DNA of 64,000 nucleotides from G965218495 sp965262785. Lineage in GTDB: Bacteria > Bacteroidota > Rhodothermia > Rhodothermales > Bin80. The stretch spans positions 3,844,001 through 3,908,000 of the forward strand of contig OZ253559.1 in NCBI GenBank assembly GCA_965262785.1, in the 5' to 3' direction. Position numbers and translations under genes: made by a program. Under the pieces are notes generated by a model. That model ran no database searches and had not been told where the DNA came from. It saw only the letters and a list, made by a program, of their open reading frames with translations. Positions 25,543 to 33,039 of the stretch are shown in pieces (positions within the stretch are counted from its first letter, which is position 1; every line of letters starts with the position of its first letter).

Positions 25543-28350
25543 ATGCGCAGTTCGCACTTAGCTTTGGTGGCCTTGGCCGTCACACTACTAACTTCAAGCG
25601 CCGCTTTGGCTCAAACCCCCCGGCACAGCGTATCTGGGGCCGTGTTCGACTCCAGTGGCAGTGCACTGCCAAGCGCTACTATCGTAGCGCTTGCGCGGGC
25701 CGACTCCACCCTGACCAGGTTCAGCACCACCCGGGCAGACGGCACGTTCACAGTGCGCCGCCTCGAGGCGGGCGAGTACATTCTGCAGATCACCTACGTC
25801 GGCTACCAGACACTGTACCATGACTTTGACGTGGTGGATGCCGATATCGAAGTGGGCAAGCTCACCATGCTCGAGCAGACAATCGCGCTGGATGAGTTTG
25901 TTGTCAGCGCTGACCGCGTACCGATGTCCGTTGGACGCGACACCATCACCTACAACGCTAAAGCCTTTGGAGCGCGCCCCAACGAAGTGGCGGAGGACCT
26001 TTTGCGCCGCCTTCCCGGCATTGAGGTGAGTCGGGACGGCTCCATAAAAGCCCACGGCGAGAATGTTGAAAATGTTCTTGTAGACGGGAAGGAGTTCTTT
26101 GGCAGTGACCCCACGATCGCGACCAAGAACCTGCCTGCGCAGTCTATAGACCAAGTCGAGGTCTATGATAAGGAGTCGGACAAGGCCGAGCTGACGGGCG
26201 TGCCGGACGGAAACGAAGAAAAGACGATAAATCTCGCTCTCACCGAGGATGCCAAGACCGGTTATTTCGGCAATCTTACTGGGGGCCTTGGCGGCGAGAA
26301 TACAGAGCAAGGCCGCTATGACATGCAAGGCAACCTGTTTCGGTTCTCCCCTAACACACAGATGTCCGTACTTTCGAGTGCCAACAACGTTAGCCGACAG
26401 GGGTTTGGCGCTGGACAGCTGTTTTCCTTGATTGGCTCGGGGGCACTTTCCTCAATGGGTAGAGGCGTCTGGAGCAACTTTGACGTCTCCGGCGGGCTTG
26501 GTGGTGGAATTTCGCAGGCACTAAACGTAGGGCTTAACCTAAGCCGCGACTTCGCACCCAAGAGCAGCATCAACAGTAGCTACTTCGTAAGCCACTTTGA
26601 TGCCACCCGGGACAGAACCGCCTATCAGCAGCAGGTACTTGGGTCGGGAGTGTCGGCACGTAGCAGCCTTGTCAGCAATCAAGACAACAAAAACCTTCGA
26701 CACACCGCCAATGTGTACGCAAGGATAAACCTTGGAACGGGCCACGACCTTCGGATCCGTGGCAACCTGGCAGCTGGAAACGCCTCAATGGCGCGAAACG
26801 CCGTTGAAAATACCATGGTGGATGCCCGGACTGCTTTACATGTAGGCGTTACCACCGCATCCGACAAAGAGACCGACAATCTTGATGGCGAATTGTCTTT
26901 GGTGTGGCGTAAGCGGCTCTCGGAAAACGGCCGCAGCCTGGTCGCCGAAGGCAAAATTGAGGCGCAAAGCGCGGATGCCCTCGGCAACCTCAATTCGCTA
27001 ACCAGGCTGGAATCGCTGGGCGACCTCCAGACCGATGAGGAGTTGCTCCAGCAACAAGAAGAAGCCAGCGCTGAGCTCGAGCATTCGCAGCGCCTGGCCC
27101 TGACACAGCCACTAGGCGAGGGACGGACGCTGGAGGTATTTGCGAGGCATCGCACCTCCAGTCGCAGTAAGGACAAGGCGTTTCACGACCTGGTGGATGG
27201 CCAGCGGATCCTGAATGCGCGACTCAGCGATGAATTTGAGCAGTCATACCAGTACTTGTCCAGTGGCATAGAGCTGAGCATCAATCCCAAGGAAGAAGTC
27301 TGGATCTCCAGCGGCCTAACGGTCCAGCGCTCGTCCCTGGAGGGTACCATCGTGATCGCCCAGCAAGAGATCACCAGTGGTTATACGCACCTGTTGCCGT
27401 GGGCACGCTACCGCCATTCGCTGGGAAACGGCAAACGGCTATCGCTCCGCTACAGCGGCCGCTCACGCGTGCCGTCGATCACGGAGCTGCAGCCGTTCAC
27501 GGACAACTCTGACCCTTTGCGCATATACGTCGGTAATCCAGACTTGCGCCCTGAATACACGCACTCCTTGAGAGGCGAGTTCAACTTCTACGACCAATTC
27601 TCTTTTGTGGGTTTCTCGACCGGGTTCAGCGTAGGAATTACAAACAATGAGATCGTGACCACGCGGACCGTTGACGCGCAGCTGCGCCAAGTACGTAGCC
27701 CCGTCAACTCTGACGTGGGTAGCTGGAATGCAAGTGGTAGGGTCGGCTTCGAAACGCCCATCCGGCCGCTGGGCATCACAGTAGATCTGAGCAACAACGT
27801 TAACCTGGCAACAGGTGCCGAATTCATCAATAATGCCGAAAACAAAAACCGCCGGCTCACAAACAGGTTGGGCTTACGCGTGCGAAACCGGTCTACCGAT
27901 CTGGTTGAGGTGAACGCTGGCATCAACGCTACCTTCAATAACAACCGCTACTCGCTGAACAAAGAGGCCAACCAGAGCTACGTAAACAGCACCATTCACA
28001 GCGACGTGATCTGGCATCCGTCGGACAAGTTCACCCTGGAGTCAAACTTATGGTACCGGATTTTTGACCAGGACGCATTTGGTGGCCAAGACAATCGAAG
28101 CGGCTCAAGCGAGTTTGGCAGGCAGGATAACATCTTGAGGCTTGACTTGTCCGCCTCGCACCTGCTGTTGAAGGAACGCGGAGAAATACGCTTGGAAGTG
28201 ATAGACGTCTTCGACAGGAATACGGGCATCAACTACACCAATGCCCCAACGTATGTACAAACCTCACGCGTGTTGTCGCTGGGACGCTACGTGATGCTCA
28301 AGTTCATCTATCGCCCCCGCGGCAAGAAGGCGGGCTTCTTCGGACTCTAG
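25543..28350 (+). CDS. Outer membrane beta-barrel protein, TonB-dependent receptor-like, with carboxypeptidase-regulatory-like domain
   Basis: Outer-membrane barrel of 935 residues. The ATG at 25543, 19 bp after the GLPGLI gene, starts a signal peptide (MRSSHLALVALAVTLLTSSA...ALAQ). A CarboxypepD_reg-like domain follows at ~28-110 (HSVSGAVFDSSGSALPSATI, FTVRRLEAGEYILQITYVG), then a plug-like region with the conserved GRDTITYNAKAF and RRLPGIEVSRDG blocks, DGKEFFGSDP and IDQVEVYDKESDKAEL. The rest is barrel. It ends in a basic tail (RPRGKKAGFFGL) rather than the usual aromatic barrel end. It belongs to the group commonly found beside GLPGLI genes; the cargo is unknown. Its TAG stop directly abuts the 3' end of the minus-strand tRNA-Leu. 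Confidence 0.9.
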   Translation: MRSSHLALVALAVTLLTSSAALAQTPRHSVSGAVFDSSGSALPSATIVALARADSTLTRFSTTRADGTFTVRRLEAGEYILQITYVGYQTLYHDFDVVDADIEVGKLTMLEQTIALDEFVVSADRVPMSVGRDTITYNAKAFGARPNEVAEDLLRRLPGIEVSRDGSIKAHGENVENVLVDGKEFFGSDPTIATKNLPAQSIDQVEVYDKESDKAELTGVPDGNEEKTINLALTEDAKTGYFGNLTGGLGGENTEQGRYDMQGNLFRFSPNTQMSVLSSANNVSRQGFGAGQLFSLIGSGALSSMGRGVWSNFDVSGGLGGGISQALNVGLNLSRDFAPKSSINSSYFVSHFDATRDRTAYQQQVLGSGVSARSSLVSNQDNKNLRHTANVYARINLGTGHDLRIRGNLAAGNASMARNAVENTMVDARTALHVGVTTASDKETDNLDGELSLVWRKRLSENGRSLVAEGKIEAQSADALGNLNSLTRLESLGDLQTDEELLQQQEEASAELEHSQRLALTQPLGEGRTLEVFARHRTSSRSKDKAFHDLVDGQRILNARLSDEFEQSYQYLSSGIELSINPKEEVWISSGLTVQRSSLEGTIVIAQQEITSGYTHLLPWARYRHSLGNGKRLSLRYSGRSRVPSITELQPFTDNSDPLRIYVGNPDLRPEYTHSLRGEFNFYDQFSFVGFSTGFSVGITNNEIVTTRTVDAQLRQVRSPVNSDVGSWNASGRVGFETPIRPLGITVDLSNNVNLATGAEFINNAENKNRRLTNRLGLRVRNRSTDLVEVNAGINATFNNNRYSLNKEANQSYVNSTIHSDVIWHPSDKFTLESNLWYRIFDQDAFGGQDNRSGSSEFGRQDNILRLDLSASHLLLKERGEIRLEVIDVFDRNTGINYTNAPTYVQTSRVLSLGRYVMLKFIYRPRGKKAGFFGL

Positions 28351-28433
28351 TACCGGGAGCGGGACTCGACCCGCACGGCCCTCGGGCCAACGGATTTTAA
28401 GTCCGTTGCGTCTACCTATTCCGCCATCCCGGC
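28351..28433 (-). tRNA. tRNA-Leu (UAA anticodon), with short T-loop
   Basis: Class II tRNA read on the minus strand. Acceptor GCCGGGA pairs with TCCCGGT (first pair is G:U), the discriminator is A, and CCA is not encoded. The D-arm has GCG/CGC with the usual leucine D-loop. The anticodon stem ACGGA/TCCGT encloses CTTAAAA, giving anticodon TAA. A long variable arm (GGCCC-GA-GGGCC) confirms a class II tRNA. The T-stem GCGGG/CCCGC encloses only six bases (TCGAGT) where seven (TTCGAGT) are expected. Total length is 83 nt. It lies between the TonB-type barrel gene, whose stop it abuts, and the divergently transcribed cytidine deaminase. It may be a functional variant, a decayed copy or a one-base sequencing error. 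Confidence 0.88.
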
Positions 28434-28472
28434 CCTTCCGAAGTGAACGAGTGCGCCCGCGTTACCGTTCCT

Positions 28473-29261
28473 ATGCGCACCGATACGTCGCCTATTTATG
28501 TGCTGCGGACATTGGCGTCGAATGCTACAGAGCATTCGCGCGCGCCCTACTCTAAACAGCCCCGCGGCGCCGCCCTGCTGTTGTCGGACGGGGCCTGGAT
28601 ACCGGGCGTGCGTGTGGAGAGCGCCTCGTTTTCGCTCACCATTCCCGCCGTCACGGCTGCCGTTGCGGCCGCAGTAGCAGCGGGGCGTCACGACGTCGTG
28701 AGTATAGCTCTAAGCGATGCTGCGCGGCCTGAGGATCGCGCCTTCCTGGCGGAAGCCCCAACGGGCCCCCTGAGTCCTATGGCTCCCGATGTCTTTGCAT
28801 CCGGTGACCCTCTTCCCTCCCCGAGCCGCATGCTCGACCTCACTGCCCCGGTGCCCGAAGGACTGTCACCTGAGCGCGGCGTCGCCCTAGCGCGCGCCGC
28901 TGCCCGTAGAAGTCTAGCGCCATATTCGCTTTTTCCCGTTGGATGCATCGTCCGCACAGGTGAAGGCAAACTGGTTTCTGGAGTTAACGTCGAACATCGC
29001 GACTGGACGCGTGCAGTCTGCGCTGAGCGGAGCGCCATTGTTTCCGCCATATCACTGGGATTGACTGATCTTGTTGACGTTTATGTGACGTGTCCGAAGG
29101 ATACGCAGGGAACTCCGTGCGGTGCCTGCCGGCAGCTTCTCGTAGAGTGGGCTCCAGATTCCATGATATGGCTTGACCGCGGAGCCGCCGCGCCAGGAGG
29201 ATACCCCGTTGCTGAGCTTCTTCCAGCGGCCTTTAGTGGAGCGGCACTGCGCGATGCTTAG
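28473..29261 (+). CDS. cdd: Cytidine deaminase, two-domain form with degenerate N-terminal domain
   Basis: Zinc-dependent hydrolytic deamination of cytidine/deoxycytidine to uridine/deoxyuridine in the cytoplasm (pyrimidine salvage). The ATG at 28473 is used; an upstream in-frame GTG at 28443 is also possible. The catalytic domain is C-terminal (residues ~135-255): APYSLFPVG, then the zinc/proton-shuttle motif C183-A-E185 and PCGAC with C216 and C219. The N-terminal half (residues ~20-82) is a second deaminase-like domain: RAPYSKQPRGAALLLSDG mirrors LAPYSLFPVGCIVRTGEG. There the C-A-E positions are P58-A-V60 and the PCxxC motif is absent, so it cannot bind zinc. In E. coli-type two-domain enzymes the catalytic half is N-terminal, so the order here is reversed. 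It stands divergent from tRNA-Leu. Confidence 0.88.
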   Translation: MRTDTSPIYVLRTLASNATEHSRAPYSKQPRGAALLLSDGAWIPGVRVESASFSLTIPAVTAAVAAAVAAGRHDVVSIALSDAARPEDRAFLAEAPTGPLSPMAPDVFASGDPLPSPSRMLDLTAPVPEGLSPERGVALARAAARRSLAPYSLFPVGCIVRTGEGKLVSGVNVEHRDWTRAVCAERSAIVSAISLGLTDLVDVYVTCPKDTQGTPCGACRQLLVEWAPDSMIWLDRGAAAPGGYPVAELLPAAFSGAALRDA

Positions 29262-29573
29262 ACAGCCTCTACAAGGTATGGCTGGAGGTAACGCAGTGTC
29301 CTGGCCAATGTACGTAACGCAATTCTGACCTTTACAGTTGGCCTGCCGACAGCGGTCAGGCACATGCGAAGCCACAGCTGAGACGGCTGTGGGCTATGTG
29401 CGCCGGGCCCTAATTCCAGGTTGTGGCCGCTGCGGCGCCCATGTATCGATACCTCCTGACGGCTTGGCCTGTATCCATTCCGATTAACGTCTTGATTCTT
29501 CGCTACGAGGGTTATTTCTCCCAGCCTTGCCATGTCATTTCTCGCAACAGCGCAGTCCCTGAGGCCGTGAGGT
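29262..29573. other. Gap without supported gene
   Basis: About 310 bp between the cytidine deaminase and the decayed peptidase fragment. No open frame with credible features; it may hold the lost 5' region of the decayed peptidase. Confidence 0.4.
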
Positions 29574-29900
29574 ATGCAGAACAGGTGGGGCTTCTCCACG
29601 GACAATATTGACTGCACGGACTATAGTATCATCGCTGAATCAGGCTATGTCACGGCGCGCGGCCTGGAGCATTGCGGCAGCCAGTGGTCTTTATTGCTGC
29701 ATGCCCCCCTTTTTCCTGCTTACCTCAACTCCCAAGAAGCACAAGGGGTTGACGTCTTGCGTCAGAGTAGCCGCCACAACGCCGTCATGGCCTACTTGAA
29801 CCCTACCCAGCGAATGGCAGTCAGTCAACAACCATTTGCGCGAACCTTGCTTCGCGAGCCCTCTTCAGCCGCCAACACGCCGGCTTTTTTCCCGGAGCCC
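29574..29900 (+). pseudogene. Decayed N-terminal fragment of an S8-type peptidase (paralogue of the next gene)
   Basis: This reading frame aligns with residues ~25-125 of the intact peptidase downstream: RWGFSTDNID with KTWIFLTDKLD, ESGYVTARG with EAGYISDRA, QGVDVLRQSSRHNAVMAYLN with EGVEVVRRSRWLNAVSAYLD, and QRMAVSQQPFARTL with QRHAVSQMPFVRKL. The matching frame then runs into unrelated sequence: no catalytic Asp, His or Ser region can be found before the intact gene begins at 30303, and no signal peptide precedes it. It is therefore a remnant of a tandem copy in the same orientation. The alignment is read by eye but spans about 100 residues without a gap larger than one or two. Confidence 0.75.
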
Positions 29901-30302
29901 CAATCCTGCCGCTTGTACGTCCCGGCATTGACGGCGTGGTCAATTCGCGCATTCAGCGGGAAGCGGTCTATACCCGCTTGCTACCCTCTTTGCGCAGCGA
30001 GTGGTAGTGAGCCCTCGGAGAGTGAGCCTGAGTCTTCGCTGTGCAAGCTGATCCAGATGCCTGCGGCAGCGCCAAGGACGCGCTCCGAATATTCTGGAAC
30101 TTCGCACCCTCGTGCTGCTTTTAGAAGGGAGCCCGCCCCCAATCACGAGTATCCAGCGTTTCCTACAGCGGAAGCCGCGACTTCCTGAGCCACCGATAGG
30201 CACGGTTATTGCCGCATTTCTGCTCGAAATACTGACGCACGCGGCCCATAGAGCCGAGACTGCCGCCCCCTGGCCTGATCAATTCAAATCTCATCAGTCC
30301 CC
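29901..30302. other. Gap without supported gene
   Basis: About 400 bp between the decayed peptidase fragment and the intact peptidase. It could contain further debris of the decayed copy, but I could not align it with the catalytic region. It presumably also contains the promoter of the intact gene. Confidence 0.4.
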
Positions 30303-31988
30303 ATGAAAATCCTTACTGCCCTCGCAGTTTTTTGCCTAACTTCGGCCGCGCATCTCGCGTCCGCTCAGGATGTGGAGAAGACGTGGATCTTTCTCACCGA
30401 TAAGCTTGACGGCGCCGGCAAAACCACCCAGGTTGAGGCCGGCTACATCAGCGATCGAGCCGCGGAACGACGCCATCGGCGTGGCAGCAGTTGGACGGCA
30501 GCGCATGATGCCCCCATCTCGCCTTTATATCTGAGCACATTGGCGGCAGAGGGTGTGGAGGTCGTCCGTCGCAGCCGATGGCTGAATGCGGTCTCGGCCT
30601 ATCTCGATGCTAACCAGCGCCATGCAGTGAGTCAAATGCCGTTTGTCCGCAAGCTACAGCCGGTGGCGGGACTTTCCACGAACATTTCACCACCGATTCC
30701 AGTGCCGCCCGTTATTGCCCATCCCCTTTCCAGGCGGCTTGACTGCGGACCATCCTGTGGGCAACTGCAACTCGTGAACGCAATCACACCGCTTGACAAT
30801 GGCATCAACGGGCAAGGCATTATCGTGGGATTCGTCGACACGCGCTTCGATTACAACGGCGTGCAGCTTGGACACCCTGCAACGGCCCATCTCGCCAACG
30901 CCAACAGAGTGAAATACCGCAACTACACGGCCGACGACCCCGGCGTGGGCACACAGCGGGATTTTAGCTTTCACGGTTTGAGCACCAGTTCAGTGACCTT
31001 AGGCAACGCTCCCAATCAGCTGATAGGTCCTTGCAACGGAGCCGACACCGTGTATGTCGCGCACACCGAGTGGGCCCCACTGGAACGCAACGTGGAAGAA
31101 GACAATTTTGTTGCCGCAGTCGAATGGATGGAAGCCTCTGGGGTAGATGTCATTAACTCTTCCCTGGGTTACTCGACGTTTGATACTCTCGAAACAGAAT
31201 ACGAACCTTCCGACATGGACGGCGATACCGGTGTAACCACCATTGCCTTTGACCTCGCTGCCCAAAAAGGCGTAGTCCCGGTATCCTCTGCGGGCAACGA
31301 AGGCAATGCGCCTTGGCGTGTTGTCACCACACCCGCAGATGGCGATTCTGTCATCGCGGTGGGAGCCGTTCACGGGGACGGCGCAAAGGTTAATTTCAGC
31401 AGTGTGGGTCCCACAGCTGACGGTCGCACTAAGCCCGATGTTTCTGCACAAGGGTCCTTGGTGTACATTGCCTCTGGAGGAACTTTTCGCTACGCCGGCG
31501 GCACCTCGTTTTCTGCTCCCATGGTTACGGGCATCGTCTGTCAGATACTCCAGGTTAACCCCGACCTTAATCCCAAAGAGGTCTGGGAGGTTCTAACCTC
31601 GACCGCAAGCCAGTCCGCAAGTCCAGACAACAACTTGGGCTGGGGCATAGTTAATGCTCAGGCAGCGATTGATAAGGCCAAAATGATCGGCACGGCCGTA
31701 GCTGGTGTTTCGCCCGTGCCATCGTCTTTTGTTGTCCGCCAACCCTACCCTAACCCGTTTGGGGATAAGGCCTTCTTCGAGGTGCAACTCTCGCGCCCAA
31801 TCAGTGACGTGCAGATTACCGTGCGAAATGTTCTTGGCCAGCGTGTCCTGGTCCCGCATGTGGGTCCACTTAGCGCCGGAACACATACAATCACTATCCA
31901 GGGCCAAGGCTTGCCAGCCGGGCTCTACACGTATGTGGTAGAGGCCGGGGGCGAAACGCAAACCGGACTGATGGTTCACGTGCGTTAG
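30303..31988 (+). CDS. Secreted S8 (subtilisin-like) serine peptidase with T9SS type A sorting domain
   Basis: Exported endopeptidase of 561 residues. It has a signal peptide (MKILTALAVFCLTSAAHLAS-AQ, residues 1-22), a propeptide-like region to ~150, then the S8 domain. The catalytic triad is visible: Asp179 in IIVGFVDTRFD, His224 in FSFHGLSTSS, Ser402 in GGTSFSAPMVTG, with the oxyanion Asn332 in SSAGNEG. The His block is HGLST instead of the textbook HGTHV, as in some Bacteroidota T9SS peptidases. Residues ~478-561 form the type A sorting domain (PYPNPFGDKAFFEVQLSRP, ending in LPAGLYTYVV...GLMVHVR), recognised by the type IX secretion system for export across the outer membrane and surface attachment or release. 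The same-strand fragment upstream is a decayed tandem copy of its N-terminal region. Substrate unknown. Confidence 0.93.
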   Translation: MKILTALAVFCLTSAAHLASAQDVEKTWIFLTDKLDGAGKTTQVEAGYISDRAAERRHRRGSSWTAAHDAPISPLYLSTLAAEGVEVVRRSRWLNAVSAYLDANQRHAVSQMPFVRKLQPVAGLSTNISPPIPVPPVIAHPLSRRLDCGPSCGQLQLVNAITPLDNGINGQGIIVGFVDTRFDYNGVQLGHPATAHLANANRVKYRNYTADDPGVGTQRDFSFHGLSTSSVTLGNAPNQLIGPCNGADTVYVAHTEWAPLERNVEEDNFVAAVEWMEASGVDVINSSLGYSTFDTLETEYEPSDMDGDTGVTTIAFDLAAQKGVVPVSSAGNEGNAPWRVVTTPADGDSVIAVGAVHGDGAKVNFSSVGPTADGRTKPDVSAQGSLVYIASGGTFRYAGGTSFSAPMVTGIVCQILQVNPDLNPKEVWEVLTSTASQSASPDNNLGWGIVNAQAAIDKAKMIGTAVAGVSPVPSSFVVRQPYPNPFGDKAFFEVQLSRPISDVQITVRNVLGQRVLVPHVGPLSAGTHTITIQGQGLPAGLYTYVVEAGGETQTGLMVHVR

Positions 31989-33039
31989 GAGCCAGACATA
32001 ACTGTGTGCCGCTGGGCCTTCTCCTCCGGCATGTCAGAATCGAGGCGCCAGTCTTCACAGGTTGTAGCGCAAAGCACGAGTGCCAACACTGCTGCCAGTG
32101 CGCGTCGGACACCAGTCGGCGTACCCACCCCCTGAACTGTTGGAGGCAAGTGCTCACAGGGTGCGTCCGCGCGACCGGGCCAAATACCGTCCTAAGTATC
32201 AACAAGTGCACCCCCGGCCCAATTCAGGCATCGGCCCGGAGAGTGCTTTGTGCTCAGAATTGCACCGGCTCGAGTCCCTGTGCTTACCCAGCCGTGCATA
32301 GGCTGAAATGGCGGGCTGCGTTGGCAGCGTCCATAGAGGCGCGCGGCTTCGAAAGCTGCCCATCGCGCAAGTTTCCGCGAGCCCATTTGCAACACCCGCG
32401 CTTGGAAGCCAAGAGTAAGGCAATCGGAATGCCCGTTGGGGCAATTCCCATATCCAGCTGACGATGCTGAGCCAGAGGACTTGACCAGCAATCCAGACCA
32501 GGACCCAGTTCATTTGCAGTGGATTCGCCAAATGATGCCAAGCCTGGCCCCGCCCACACCTGAGTTCCCCAGTTCAAGCTGCGTCGCCTTTCGCTTGGTT
32601 CCTTTAGCCGGTGTGCCCTGGCCCGAATTTACGGTGATTGCCTCCACGCTTTAGCAATTGACCAAATTCTGAGCCTTCACCCGCCTTTCTGCAGCTAGGG
32701 TTAAGCGAACTGCTTGGGTACAACGTGCATAGCGTCGAAAGGTCTGGCTGGGCTCTATAGCAACTTGCGGCGAGTAGATGGGGCGTGCCGCACAATGGAA
32801 AAGCGTGAACAATTGTCGGACAGCGCTCAACAAAAACTATCCAGAGTGGGGCGGCTTATGTGCCGGTACAAAATCAGGGCGCCAGCTACACCCTTTGCAC
32901 TCCTCTTGGGAATGCACAAAACAGTGATGTGCGCGTTTAAGATTGGAGCGGTATAGCGATTCAGGCAGGGCGGCCACGGCTGCTTGCCCCTAGCTCTAAT
33001 TGTGCATTACGGCGGCATACGTGCGCTCTTGAATAACGT
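31989..33039. other. Long gap, no supported gene
   Basis: About 1.05 kb between the peptidase and the VWA protein. Short open frames occur on both strands (e.g. 32006-32461 plus, 32199-32531 minus), with Cys/Pro/Arg-rich composition typical of non-coding GC-rich DNA and no motif. I could not align it to either neighbour. No clear terminator or promoter. Confidence 0.5.

Noticed and set aside
32006..32461. Plus-strand 151-codon open frame after the S8 peptidase
   Set aside because: Cys/Pro/Arg-rich composition and no signal or motif; looks like GC-rich non-coding DNA. It does not align with the peptidase.
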